A stretch of 32,130 nucleotides of DNA from Proteromonas lacertae (taxonomy: Eukaryota; Sar; Bigyra; Opalinata; Proteromonadidae). The notes under the pieces are model-generated. The model saw only the letters and a program-made list of their open reading frames with translations, was not told the DNA's origin and did not search any database. Position numbers and translations under genes: made by a program. The stretch lies in the NCBI GenBank assembly GCA_002245135.1, contig NGBS01000338.1, positions 1 through 32,130 on the forward strand, given 5' to 3'. Shown here piece by piece: positions 8,341 through 16,475 of the stretch (position 1 is its first letter; each line of letters opens with the position of its first letter).

Positions 8341-11300
8341 TATACTATTCCAAACTCTTTTTTCATCATTGCTACTCTTTTCTCACCTACCACTGTATTA
8401 AAATCTGTAGCCTGCTTGAATGTTCTTTTTCTATTTAATATATCGTTCAAAAAATTGATTGCGAAAAAACCACAATTACTTGTATTACTATTCTGGTTTT
8501 GAACTGCATTGATTTTTAACTGATATGGTTTTTCATGAAATTTCTTGAACTTTTTCAAACATTCTTTGAAATATTCTAGTTTCTGAGGATCCTCACCGAA
8601 AGAATCATAGTACATGAACATCTTCTTATCATTGTCTACTACTAAAGCAACCCAATGACCTACACTGTCTGGTTTTGCTTTTGTAGTGAGTGTATTGATA
8701 ATGATTCCCCACTGATCCATTTTGTTAGGTATTGGTAATATCAATTCATCCCAACAAAAACAACCTTTGAACTTCTTATCAAAATCATTGAATTCTTTTT
8801 GAATAATTTCTTCAATGTCGAAGTTCGATAATGCTCCTTTACCATTGATGTTAGTCAAAAGTATCCTTCGCGAATGTACTTTTTTGCCTCTTCCACCATA
8901 ACCGTACTGGTTCATGAGTCTCATAATCTCACTTAATTGTATTGCATTCATAGTTCCAGCTTGAAAATTTGTTAATCCATTAGGTAAATTAATTCCTTTA
9001 GGATGAAAATTTGACTCATTGTAGGTGTTGTTGACTACATCATTCTTTGGTATGATACCATTATCTAAGAATTGTGACAATCCTGAAGGAGCCATTAAAC
9101 CTGCTACTGCACCAAATGCGCTAAGTATTGTACCATATGTACCTATAGAAGTTATCCATCCTTTGACATCTGTAGCTGATTTTGGTAATGCACCTAAGAG
9201 TCCTGTAATTCCATTTTTAGTATTTATTTTATCAAAGTTTGCAAATTTAAAGAATAGTGGTGCTGCGTTTGCTAATACTTTAACATAAGGATGAGAGTTC
9301 GTGAAGAATGATGTGAATGTATTGAATAAAAATTGTAAAGGTAACCATGAATTTTGAAGTGATTCAGGTAACAACTTACTTACTTTGTCATAATTGTTAT
9401 CCATTAAAGTATAAATATCTGGTATACGATTGCCACTTAATTTTCTTATTATATCATAGTAGTCATACATGTAGTACCATAACACTGTAATGAACCCATA
9501 ATTTCCTAACTTATTCTTTCTCCATAAGTAATATGCTATACATGTAATGATAATTGTATTACAGTACTTCATTGCAACATCAACTTCTTTCATGTCTGCA
9601 GTGACACCACCATGCAAATATCCAGTGAATGTATAAAATAAGATAGGGAAAATTCTAAAAATATTCTTCACGCAGGATAATAAGTTACTCGCGAAACCAT
9701 AAAAATCACCTTCAGTCATCTTATTAAGTGCTTCCTGTAGTTGACTTCCTTCAAATTGTTTCCATTGACTGCATGCCTGTTTGAACAATTTCATACTTAT
9801 CTGAAGTCTTTTATTCAAGTCACCATTTTGCCATTCTTTAGGTACAGGATGACCTAAAACTGTTTTATTGAATTCATCATTAGTCCATTCTTTAGTATTT
9901 TGTGAATCAATCATGTTGTTTGTTCTTATTTCACCTTCATCGACTATAGTGTTTGGATCTTTTGGTAACATATCTTCAGGAATTTGTGCTGTCTCCATTC
10001 TTTTTGCAACATCTGAATTCCTTTTACCCATTTCATACAATCTTGCTCTTCTAATGATATCTTTATCTTCTTTTATTCTACTGTTTAATTGACTAAAATA
10101 TTGTTGATAATATTTAGCACTTTGTTCATCACCTCTCTGTATTGCTTGATTCATTTTAATTAATGCATCATTACGATCATTTACCAACAAATTCATTTGA
10201 AGCTTCATCTTATCTATATATGCATCATCATAGTCATAAACATTTAAGGGATCCCATGTGTGATATCTTTCCATTAAACCTGGTTTAATTATCTTTTCTA
10301 TATCATCTGTGCTTAACTTTGCTAATTCTGGATTGAATTCAGCTAATGGATCTGTTACTCTTAATATACCATTATCATATGCCTTAAAATCTTTTGCACT
10401 ATCTATAAATGAATCTTTACCCAAATATTTAAAACTTGCACGAGGATTTGAAGCATCTATATCAACAGCTGGTCTTCCCATCACCATAAGATCTTCAGCT
10501 TGTCTTCCAAAATATCCTCTATTACTATTAACATCTCTAGTTGCTAAATCACCATAAACATATCTTGGATTAATTAAAGGCTGTTGACTTGCATAATTGT
10601 TTCCTATTATTTCACCCAATTCTCTCCTACCTTGATCATTTAATTGAGGTAAAATTTCATTCAATTTCCAATCATAATCTGGTCCAACAGGTCCTGTTGG
10701 TAATTTTGCTCTGATATAGTCAGGGATTTGAGATGGCTGTAGTAAATCTTTATTTATATAGTTACCTGTTAATTCATCCCATACTTGTAAACGTGGATTT
10801 GGAAATACTAAATTCTGATGTACATCATAACCTACTTTATATGTTGGTTTAAGATATTCAAAAGTTGCTGGAATAGGTGTTGGTCTTGGTGGATGTAATG
10901 TACCTACTGGAATTCTTGTTGCTCCACCACCTGGTTGATTATTATTATTATTACTAATACTACCTCCCTTTTTTAATAATCTTTTATAATGAGAGAGATG
11001 CCTCCGTGGGAGCTTCTTTAATAACCTGTGTTTATGTTTGTGTCTTCTATACTTATCCAATTTACCTTTACCCATTATAGAATCTAAACCTCTACCTAAA
11101 TGTCTCCATGTATAACCCATATCTATAGGTGGCTGTTGAGAAGACTCTTGAAGAAAATATGGATGGACGTATCCACCCACGGCAATCGCCGTGGGTGGAT
11201 TTGTTCCATCCATATTTGCGTTATAAACAGCATTAGCTTCAGAGCTCCCCCCATATTTAAGATCAAAGCTTACATGCTTCTTTCCTGCCCCGCTTGATGT

Positions 11301-11420
11301 ACCTGTAGCATCTGAAGTACTTGGAGGTGGGGGAGCTATTCTAGGTATATCATATGTAGGACATGAAGCTCCCGGCCGTGCCCCAGGAGTTCCAGAAGTT
11401 CTTGAGCGATTCAAAGACAT
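8340..11420 (-). CDS. Large virion membrane protein with C-terminal adenain-like protease
   Basis: This 1026-residue protein ends in a cysteine protease of the adenain/Ulp1 fold. The catalytic set is visible: H922 (GHWVALVVD), D939 (YYDSFGED), Gln just before SNTSNCGFF, and C983. The H-to-D spacing is 17 and D-to-C is 44, close to adenovirus adenain. Just upstream is INGKG (residues 858-862), which fits the adenain cleavage pattern (M/I/L)xGx-G, so self-release of the protease is plausible. The N-terminal ~160 residues are Pro/Ser/Gly-rich, then very basic (KYRRHKHKHRLLKKLPRRHL), and include IMGKG (115-119), another candidate site. Two or three hydrophobic segments sit at about residues 585-665. 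Polinton proteases are usually free-standing and about 200 residues long, so this fusion is unusual. A GC-rich hairpin lies in frame near residues 68-88. Confidence 0.85.
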   Translation of the reverse strand: MSLNRSRTSGTPGARPGASCPTYDIPRIAPPPPSTSDATGTSSGAGKKHVSFDLKYGGSSEANAVYNANMDGTNPPTAIAVGGYVHPYFLQESSQQPPIDMGYTWRHLGRGLDSIMGKGKLDKYRRHKHKHRLLKKLPRRHLSHYKRLLKKGGSISNNNNNQPGGGATRIPVGTLHPPRPTPIPATFEYLKPTYKVGYDVHQNLVFPNPRLQVWDELTGNYINKDLLQPSQIPDYIRAKLPTGPVGPDYDWKLNEILPQLNDQGRRELGEIIGNNYASQQPLINPRYVYGDLATRDVNSNRGYFGRQAEDLMVMGRPAVDIDASNPRASFKYLGKDSFIDSAKDFKAYDNGILRVTDPLAEFNPELAKLSTDDIEKIIKPGLMERYHTWDPLNVYDYDDAYIDKMKLQMNLLVNDRNDALIKMNQAIQRGDEQSAKYYQQYFSQLNSRIKEDKDIIRRARLYEMGKRNSDVAKRMETAQIPEDMLPKDPNTIVDEGEIRTNNMIDSQNTKEWTNDEFNKTVLGHPVPKEWQNGDLNKRLQISMKLFKQACSQWKQFEGSQLQEALNKMTEGDFYGFASNLLSCVKNIFRIFPILFYTFTGYLHGGVTADMKEVDVAMKYCNTIIITCIAYYLWRKNKLGNYGFITVLWYYMYDYYDIIRKLSGNRIPDIYTLMDNNYDKVSKLLPESLQNSWLPLQFLFNTFTSFFTNSHPYVKVLANAAPLFFKFANFDKINTKNGITGLLGALPKSATDVKGWITSIGTYGTILSAFGAVAGLMAPSGLSQFLDNGIIPKNDVVNNTYNESNFHPKGINLPNGLTNFQAGTMNAIQLSEIMRLMNQYGYGGRGKKVHSRRILLTNINGKGALSNFDIEEIIQKEFNDFDKKFKGCFCWDELILPIPNKMDQWGIIINTLTTKAKPDSVGHWVALVVDNDKKMFMYYDSFGEDPQKLEYFKECLKKFKKFHEKPYQLKINAVQNQNSNTSNCGFFAINFLNDILNRKRTFKQATDFNTVVGEKRVAMMKKEFGIV
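11155..11217. repeat. GC-rich double-stem hairpin inside the coding frame
   Basis: Outer arms aaatatggatgga (11155-11167) and its exact inverse (11205-11217) enclose inner arms atccacccacggc (11171-11183) and its exact inverse (11188-11200), with a four-base apical loop. It is far more GC-rich than its surroundings and is read through in frame in the minus-strand gene. It resembles in-frame palindromic insertions known from other genomes. Confidence 0.85.
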
Positions 11421-12165
11421 TGCTAAATAAGTTCTTTGTATAATTCCAAAAGTCTTGTAACTTTGTCATAGCAAAATTGAATAAACCAGTCACACCGCTA
11501 CTCCATCCTGCTTTAATGAATTCAAATGTACTAGGTAACCATGATCCTACTAATGAAGCACTAAATACACTTTGTCTGGATATACCGAAAAATTTTGAAC
11601 AATAATCAGTTGTTCTAACAGCATGATTAAATATACCTGCTAAACAATCACCTAAAGCATTTGGAAATACAAATTTAAATGCTATATCAATACCACCTAA
11701 TACTATAGTACACATACAAAACTTAACACCCCATTTCAACCAGTCCCATGCAGTACTTCCTTTAAACAGATCATCAATATGTCTCCATACAGACTTTTGT
11801 TTTTCTTCAGTCATTTTTTCAATTGTTTTCTTTGCATCTTCTAAAGCAGCATCTTTTACTTGTATTTGTTGTTTTAATTCATAGTGACTATCCAATCCAT
11901 TATTATTCCATCTCTGACTGTTTACATAGGACTGAGTATTGTACAGAGATGGATTGTTGTACTGATTTGTAATCCATTGACCTGTAGTTGGATCTTGATA
12001 TAATCCTGTTTGTTGTTGTTGTTGTTGTTGATATGGATTAGGAGGACCAAAAGGATTTTGATAAATATTGGTTAAGTTTGTAGGATCAGCCGTAGTAATT
12101 AGAATATGGCTTATTAAACTGACCAATATTCTTATAATACCTACCGAATTGGTCAGTAATACCAC
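11350..12165 (-). CDS. Membrane-associated virion protein frame, unknown family
   Basis: This frame codes for an Asn/Gln/Pro-rich N-terminal stretch with a polyglutamine run, then a charged helix likely to form a coiled coil (VKDAALEDAKKTIEKMTEE), then a hydrophobic segment (WGVKFCMCTIVLGGIDIAFKF) and an aromatic amphipathic C-terminus (KLQDFWNYTKNLFSNVF). It overlaps the start of the protease gene by about 70 bases and the neighbouring frame at 12086-12442 by about 80 bases. There is no convincing ATG at its head, so it probably belongs to one locus with that neighbour; this locus is one of the broken parts of element 1. The amphipathic and membrane features suggest a membrane-active minor capsid protein, by analogy only with adenovirus protein VI. 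Confidence 0.5.
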   Translation of the reverse strand: MVLLTNSVGIIRILVSLISHILITTADPTNLTNIYQNPFGPPNPYQQQQQQQTGLYQDPTTGQWITNQYNNPSLYNTQSYVNSQRWNNNGLDSHYELKQQIQVKDAALEDAKKTIEKMTEEKQKSVWRHIDDLFKGSTAWDWLKWGVKFCMCTIVLGGIDIAFKFVFPNALGDCLAGIFNHAVRTTDYCSKFFGISRQSVFSASLVGSWLPSTFEFIKAGWSSGVTGLFNFAMTKLQDFWNYTKNLFSNVFESLKNFWNSWGTAGSFMSYI

Positions 12166-12442
12166 TCATATATAATTTATACTTCATTTCATCAGTCATG
12201 TAATTGTTCTTAGTAGCATTGATGTTTGGATTCATTGGTTTGTCTTTCATACTACTACTACTACTACTATTATCATCGAATGTTACATCGTAGTCACTAC
12301 CAAATGTTTTGATAAGGTGACTTGTATAAGGATCGTAAATCTCTAATTCATTTGTAGCGTTTCCTTTGTCTACTGCTCTTGTTGGATTAGCCATATGACT
12401 TAAATCTAATCTGATCTTCTTATTTGAAGGAAGCTCTATCAT
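12086..12442 (-). CDS. Small polar protein frame, unknown
   Basis: This 118-codon frame begins with a basic N-terminus (MIELPSNKKIRLDL), has a serine run (Asn-Ser6) near its middle, and ends in a Tyr/Asn-rich tail. No family is recognisable. It overlaps the following minus-strand frame (11350-12165) and probably belongs to the same locus. Its ATG lies inside the end of the small frame at 12420-12548. The low-complexity serine tract is encoded by an (ACT)n run on the plus strand. Confidence 0.45.
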   Translation of the reverse strand: MIELPSNKKIRLDLSHMANPTRAVDKGNATNELEIYDPYTSHLIKTFGSDYDVTFDDNSSSSSSMKDKPMNPNINATKNNYMTDEMKYKLYMSGITDQFGRYYKNIGQFNKPYSNYYG

Positions 12443-12548
12443 AAATCATTTTCTTCAACTTTCTTTTTAATGCATTGTGATAGATGGATGGATTGCCAAA
12501 GTCCTCTGATTCTTTTTCTTTATGTTTACGCTTTGTTGGAGCAGTCAT
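12420..12548 (-). CDS. Very small basic protein, 42 residues
   Basis: A short frame starts at ATG 12548 and reads MTAPTKRKHKEKESEDFGNP, then a lysine-rich helix, ending at 12420. It lies in the same orientation as the virion block, is preceded by an AT-rich leader like those of its neighbours, and overlaps the next gene's start by 23 bases. The TKRKHKEK stretch could be a nuclear localisation signal. Without it, 12443-12620 would be an unusually long gap in a tightly packed block. Size alone makes the call uncertain. Confidence 0.4.
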   Translation of the reverse strand: MTAPTKRKHKEKESEDFGNPSIYHNALKRKLKKMIYDRASFK

Positions 12549-12620
12549 TATTTAAGAAAAAACAAACAAAAAATATCAAAACTAAAAATAGATCCGTTAT
12601 AGTTGTTATGATGATTATTA

Positions 12621-13100
12621 TTAATAATTTCTCTTCTTCTTCTTCTTCTCCTTTTTTCTCATTTGTTTCTTTATCATCATATCTGCGAATGCTTCATCAA
12701 TTACATCCATACCTAATCTTATAAAATCTTTGAAGGACGTACCATTTACTTCTGCTTCTATTAAATCATTTTCATTAATTACATACATTAGTTTACTCCT
12801 TCTTTCTTTCTTTTCTTCTTCTGTTTCATTACCAATAACTGTCCAATCAATATCTTTCACTCTACCATATATCCAAGGTTCATATCCTAATTGCATAGTT
12901 ATATGACTGAATTGAGGTAATTTAAGAGTTTTTTTAAATTTATTTCTTATTTTCTGAATATCGACAGTTATTACTGGAAGTTCTTTATCTTTCTTTTCTT
13001 CTTTTTTAGGCTGTTCTTCTTCTTCTTCTTCTTTAGTCTCTTCTTTAGTCTCTTCAGTAGGTTTTTCTTCTTCTTCTTCTTCTTTATCTTTTTCTTCCAT
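12621..13100 (-). CDS. Acidic-headed, basic-tailed virion-block protein
   Basis: This protein of about 159 residues starts with a Glu/Lys-rich low-complexity head (residues 1-40), then a folded-looking core of about 100 residues (VDIQKIRNKFKKTLKLPQFS to FADMMIKKQM), and ends in a Lys-rich tail. I placed the start at the only in-frame ATG, 13100. The frame stays open upstream to about 13334 as polyglutamate and polyasparagine code without an ATG, so either the gene once had a longer head or that stretch is an expanded leader. The opposite charges at the two ends suggest binding to the basic core proteins. No family is recognised. Confidence 0.6.
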   Translation of the reverse strand: MEEKDKEEEEEEKPTEETKEETKEEEEEEQPKKEEKKDKELPVITVDIQKIRNKFKKTLKLPQFSHITMQLGYEPWIYGRVKDIDWTVIGNETEEEKKERRSKLMYVINENDLIEAEVNGTSFKDFIRLGMDVIDEAFADMMIKKQMRKKEKKKKKRNY

Positions 13101-13103
13101 CAC

Positions 13104-13252
13104 TTCTGGCTTTTCTTCTTCTTCTTCTTCTGGTTTCTTGTCCTCTTGTTTTTCTTCTTCTTCTTCTTCTTCTTCTACTTTTTCTTCCTTCTTCTCTTCT
13201 TCTTCTTTTTTATCATCCTTAACAACTGTTTTAGGATCTACTTTTGGTTTTG

Positions 13253-13292
<40 letters not shown>

Positions 13293-13334
13293 GATGTTAT
13301 TAAATACTAAACTAGGTTTATATTTTTTATTTCT
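13104..13334 (-). repeat. Trinucleotide-repeat leader: (GAA)n-like and (AAC)n
   Basis: On the minus strand this stretch is a long GAA/GAG/AAG-type repeat (13104-13208) preceded by about a dozen AAC codons (13254-13292). Read in frame with the downstream gene it would give polyasparagine then Glu/Lys repeats, but it has no ATG. Confidence 0.7.
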
Positions 13335-13365
13335 CTACTAAATATAATATATTAGAATGATAATA

Positions 13366-13911
13366 TTATACCATTTGTATCTGCATCTTCATTTGGTTAA
13401 CAGGATCACTCATAATTTGTGCCATCTTCATTTTTGCTTCAGCTTGTTGTCTTGCCATAGCATTATAATCAGGTCTATTTGAATTAGCATAGATAGCAGA
13501 ACCAAATAAGTGTTGGTCATCAAGTTCTCTATAACTTCTTGCAATTGGATTTGACATACTATTACCTAATTTAAGAGAACTAGCTAGTTGTTGATCTACT
13601 GCATTCTGTCTCTCTAATAGTTTCTGTTGTGATGATAATTCTTCTATTTTTAAATCATAAGGTATAGTATTTGATGTATGCTGTTTTTGCTCATTCAGTT
13701 TACCTAATAAATTCTTTATTTCATCCAATTCACTGTTTCTAGATCCTATTCTTTTACTTAGAACATCATTAGTAGTGTCATTATAGAATTTGCTGTAAAG
13801 TGATTGATAATATTTGTTATGGCCTTTAAAGCTATGCTTTCTTCTTTTCTTTCTTGATACACTTTTAATCCGCTTCTCTAAGAGCTTTTTTAACTGAGTT
13901 TTTGTAACCAT
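13366..13911 (-). CDS. Helical virion-block protein with basic N-terminus, 181 residues
   Basis: The N-terminal 35 residues are strongly basic (KKLLEKRIKSVSRKKRRKHS), followed by a helical, Gln-rich middle (LGKLNEQKQH and a second helix at about 85-105) and a helical Ala/Met-rich C-terminus (MARQQAEAKMKMAQIM). No family is known to me. The gene at 26355-26900 in element 2 has exactly the same length, the same basic-then-helical plan and the same relative position, so the two are probably orthologues. The basic head suggests contact with packaged DNA. It is the third minus-strand gene of the virion block from its promoter side after 14996-15436 and its near neighbours, with short AT-rich spacers. 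Confidence 0.7.
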   Translation of the reverse strand: MVTKTQLKKLLEKRIKSVSRKKRRKHSFKGHNKYYQSLYSKFYNDTTNDVLSKRIGSRNSELDEIKNLLGKLNEQKQHTSNTIPYDLKIEELSSQQKLLERQNAVDQQLASSLKLGNSMSNPIARSYRELDDQHLFGSAIYANSNRPDYNAMARQQAEAKMKMAQIMSDPVNQMKMQIQMV

Positions 13912-13956
13912 TATAAAACAAACAATATATGAAGTGTATAGTTATTATGATAATTA

Positions 13957-14547
13957 TTACTTAACATAAATAGGCTCGATAGGCTCGCCTTGTATTGGTC
14001 TTCCCATAATATCATTACCTAATGGTTTTGATTCATCTTCTTCTGGCTCATCTTCTTTACTGGTATCTTTTGGTTTACGTTCTTTCTTTATTGGATTAGA
14101 TCCTTTCTCTAATTTCTTCATTAGTCTAGCATTCTTATCTCTTTCTTCTTTTAAAGCAATCTGTAATTCTGCTTTAGTCATTCTGCTTGGTGGTGGTAAT
14201 GTATCCCCACTATCTTTAGATCTCCGTTTACCTTTACCTTTTACTGGTTCATCTAAAGCATCTTTGTCTTTCTTTGATCTTCTCTTTGTAGTAGGTGATC
14301 TTGAACGATGTCTCTTACGTTTGCTGTGTTTTCTATCACTATCATCATCATCTTCACTTGTGAGCATCTTATATACTTTCTTTGGTGAACTCTTCATTAA
14401 GAACTGTTTAATCATCTCTTCACTTGGTTCACTAGGATCGATTCTTGAAGTTGATTTCATTTCAGGAAGTTTGTCTTCTAACTCACTCTCAGTTGATGTG
14501 ACTGAACTTGTATCACTAGAATAATCATTAGATTCTGATTCACTCAT
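13957..14547 (-). CDS. Ser/Asp/RS-rich charged protein
   Basis: This 196-residue protein starts at ATG 14547; the longer frame to 14568 lacks an ATG. Its N-terminal 60 residues are Ser/Glu/Asp-rich and likely disordered. Residues about 75-110 are an RS-like basic block (KRKRHRSRSPTTKRRSKK), which should also act as a nuclear localisation signal. A helix follows (AELQIALKEERDKNARLMKK), and the tail is acidic, ending GEPIEPIYVK. The gene at 25857-26300 in element 2 shares the plan and the relative position. An RS-like block invites phosphorylation-controlled binding of nucleic acid, as in nucleocapsid-like proteins, but this is inference. Confidence 0.65.
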   Translation of the reverse strand: MSESESNDYSSDTSSVTSTESELEDKLPEMKSTSRIDPSEPSEEMIKQFLMKSSPKKVYKMLTSEDDDDSDRKHSKRKRHRSRSPTTKRRSKKDKDALDEPVKGKGKRRSKDSGDTLPPPSRMTKAELQIALKEERDKNARLMKKLEKGSNPIKKERKPKDTSKEDEPEEDESKPLGNDIMGRPIQGEPIEPIYVK

Positions 14548-14621
14548 TAGATTCCGCCAAAAACACAAAATTTAATAATAATAATAATATTTATGTAATT
14601 TTGTCATTTTGTTAAGGTAAA

Positions 14622-14936
14622 TTACATACGTGCAACTTTTGTTTTTAAGTATGCATTTAGTAACGCTTGTTGATTACTACCTCCTCCATTGAATGGCATT
14701 CTAGCTCCTCCTCTTCTTCCATGTCTTCTTCTACGTCTACCGAATCCCACCTTTTCTAATGCATCTGCGATATTATCTTTACCAAACTCTCTTGCGATCT
14801 TTGAACCTATCTTGTGTTCTTTAGACCAATCGTAAGCTTTCTTTCCCCAATGTTTAACTTTTCCCCACAATGATTTTAACGAACCACCTTGATGTCTTCT
14901 TCGATGTCTTCTATGTCTTCTACCACCTAAAACCAT
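14622..14936 (-). CDS. Very basic core-like protein, 104 residues
   Basis: Arg/His-rich clusters flank a short amphipathic middle: residues 6-15 (RRHRRHRRRH), then SLKSLWGKVKHWGKKAYDW, then KDNIADALEKVGFGRRRRRHGRRGG. The composition resembles DNA-condensing core proteins of adenoviruses (VII, mu). GG pairs sit beside the basic clusters as in adenain-processed precursors, though none here fits the strict cleavage consensus. The middle and second basic cluster match the C-terminal half of the 248-residue protein at 25045-25791 (SLFKKGWNAIRKIATKDNI, later YGYGKRRRRHRGG). It most likely packages the element DNA inside the capsid. Confidence 0.75.
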   Translation of the reverse strand: MVLGGRRHRRHRRRHQGGSLKSLWGKVKHWGKKAYDWSKEHKIGSKIAREFGKDNIADALEKVGFGRRRRRHGRRGGARMPFNGGGSNQQALLNAYLKTKVARM

Positions 14937-14995
14937 TATGATAATATATTAAAAACCAATAAAAAACAAAGAATAAAAAACAAAAAATTAAAGTA

Positions 14996-15436
14996 CTAAA
15001 GTACTCTTATCTTATTATCAGGATAACGATTAAGTGCATTATTACCACTATGACTGCTTTTTCTATGACGACGTCTTCCTGAACCTTTATTTCCTTTATA
15101 AATTCCACCAGGTCCTTTAATCCAATGTTTTGCAGCTATTGAAAGACCGCTACCACTATGACTTGCTTTCCATTTCAAGTATGGTTCGAGTGATTTTGGT
15201 CCACCCACTAAATCATATTTTGGATTCATCATACCACCTCTTCTACTCTTTCTATGTCTTCTACGACCATAACCTAATAACTTGGCAATACCACCAGTAA
15301 GTTTACCAGCCCATCCTGGAATCATACTTAAACCAGTTGATATTGCTTTAGTTTCTTTAAGTCCTTTATTTAAATCTCCCCAGAAACCTTTTCCTACAAC
15401 ACACTTGCGATATTTCTTTTTACTTTTCTTAGGCAT
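14996..15436 (-). CDS. Very basic core-like protein, 146 residues
   Basis: A Lys-rich N-terminus is followed by a small hydrophobic/Gly segment (STGLSMIPGWAGKLTGGIA), an Arg/His cluster (GYGRRRHRKSRRGG), a middle around YLKWKASHSGSG, and a second cluster (GSGRRRHRKSSHS). Three sites fit the adenain pattern: LTGG-I (46-49), LVGG-P (76-79) and IKGP-G (106-110). This makes it a good candidate precursor of a DNA-condensing core protein processed by the element's own protease. The N-terminal half resembles that of the 248-residue protein of element 2. It is the first gene of the minus-strand virion block, and diverges from the gene at 15503 across a 66-base promoter. Confidence 0.75.
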   Translation of the reverse strand: MPKKSKKKYRKCVVGKGFWGDLNKGLKETKAISTGLSMIPGWAGKLTGGIAKLLGYGRRRHRKSRRGGMMNPKYDLVGGPKSLEPYLKWKASHSGSGLSIAAKHWIKGPGGIYKGNKGSGRRRHRKSSHSGNNALNRYPDNKIRVL

Positions 15437-15502
15437 AATAATATTACAAATAATTACTATATTGACATTATTGACATTACATTGACCATAAAATAATAAA
15501 TT
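15437..15502. promoter_or_regulatory. Divergent promoter with tandem ATTGACATT repeats
   Basis: Only 66 bases separate the two ATGs. They contain ATTGACATT at 15461-15469 and 15470-15478, directly repeated, then ATTGACC at 15481-15487. The same ATTGACA word, as an inverted pair, fills the divergent promoter at 22698-22758, which drives the penton gene. A shared late-promoter or activator site is a reasonable inference. Confidence 0.5.
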
Positions 15503-15838
15503 ATGTCAGACGGACCTATTCCTCAAAGAACTTTTTCAGGTGGTATAACTACACAGTTAGATGCTCAACATCCTATATATAAGCAGCAGCCTTCTCAGAC
15601 AGAACAAGAGACCCAAGCTGATCAAGAATTATATTCTACATTGAATAAGTTACCGCCAGAAGCTAAATCTATGCTAAACAGTATCAATGGTTTTTCATTC
15701 CAAGAAGCAATCAATGAAATAGTTAGAATTGTAAATCAAGTAGCAAATGAACCAGATCCACAACCAGTTCAGCAACCTCAAGTAGTTCAGCAACCACCAC
15801 CACCTCCACCACCTCCTACACCTCAAACAAATCAATAA
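15503..15838 (+). CDS. Pro/Gln-rich small protein, unknown
   Basis: This 111-residue protein has a polar N-terminus (MSDGPIPQRTFSGGITTQLD), a short helical core of about 45 residues (ELYSTLNKLPPEAKSMLNSI then EAINEIVRIVNQVANE) and a tail of Gln/Val/Pro repeats ending in eight consecutive prolines. No family is recognised. It shares its promoter region with the basic core-like gene, which suggests co-regulation with virion genes. The proline run, like those at 16561-16590 and 29166-29210, could bind profilin, SH3 or WW domains of the host; this is inference. A helix plus proline tail is a common plan for capsid cement or scaffold proteins, but nothing specific supports that. Confidence 0.6.
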   Translation: MSDGPIPQRTFSGGITTQLDAQHPIYKQQPSQTEQETQADQELYSTLNKLPPEAKSMLNSINGFSFQEAINEIVRIVNQVANEPDPQPVQQPQVVQQPPPPPPPPTPQTNQ

Positions 15839-15951
15839 TAATGCTAAACCTGCTTATAATCCATATGCTTATAATAACATTGGTCTTATGAATGCTTAAC
15901 ATAATTATTAAAAATATATTCGTTTTATTATTTTAAATTTTGTTTTGTGCT

Positions 15952-16473
15952 ATGAGCAACTCAAAAACAATTCACATTCTTCAGATTATAGACGATGATG
16001 TTAGCGATGCTGAGAAGGAGCAAAAAGAGGAGCAAAAACGAGATGATAAAGAAAGATCTGCCAAAAAGAGAAAGAGAGAGTTAGAAGACGTCTACAATTA
16101 TTTATATGGAGAGGCAGAGTGTACAGATAGTGAGGATGAGGAAGAAGATGATGCTAATGCTTCTGATGCCGATAGTGAAGGAAACTTGAAAGGCTTTGTT
16201 GTAGATAGTGATGATGACGATGAGGACTACACTATGGAAGAAGACGAAAGAGATTTAAGTGATTGGGAAAATGACGAAGACTTAGAAGACATTTTGAATC
16301 AGAATGCTAGCTCAGAGATATGTACAACTAAAAGAAAGATTATGACTGCTATATCAGATTCATTAGACAGTTTAAACCCTAAAAAAAGAAAGCATTTAAT
16401 CAAGCCTAACAAACAAGCCAACGGAAGCAATTCCTTTGATAATCAAGAGGAAGAAGTGTTAAGTGATTCTTGA
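15952..16473 (+). CDS. Acidic nuclear protein with SV40-like NLS
   Basis: This 173-residue protein starts at ATG 15952; a slightly longer frame lacks an ATG. A Lys/Arg cluster (AKKRKREL) lies near residue 43, followed by a very acidic domain of about 60 residues (DSEDEEEDDANASD, later GFVVDSDDDDEDY). A second classic nuclear localisation signal (NPKKRKHL) lies near residue 140. The acidic domain resembles histone chaperones and transcription activators. IIDDD near residue 12 and VVDSDDDD near residue 86 fit phospho-type SUMO-interacting motifs. A nuclear regulator or histone-handling role is the best guess. It is followed by a TTAATTAA tract. Confidence 0.65.
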   Translation: MSNSKTIHILQIIDDDVSDAEKEQKEEQKRDDKERSAKKRKRELEDVYNYLYGEAECTDSEDEEEDDANASDADSEGNLKGFVVDSDDDDEDYTMEEDERDLSDWENDEDLEDILNQNASSEICTTKRKIMTAISDSLDSLNPKKRKHLIKPNKQANGSNSFDNQEEEVLSDS

Positions 16474-16475
16474 GC

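Noticed and set aside
9025-9288. Plus-strand frames opposite the protease gene (also near 9868, 10309, 11100)
   Set aside because: They are antisense readings of a strong minus-strand gene and lack independent composition or motifs.
13138-13341. Plus-strand frame rich in Ser and Leu
   Set aside because: It is the reverse reading of the GAA/AAC repeat in the minus-strand virion block and has no sign of a real protein.
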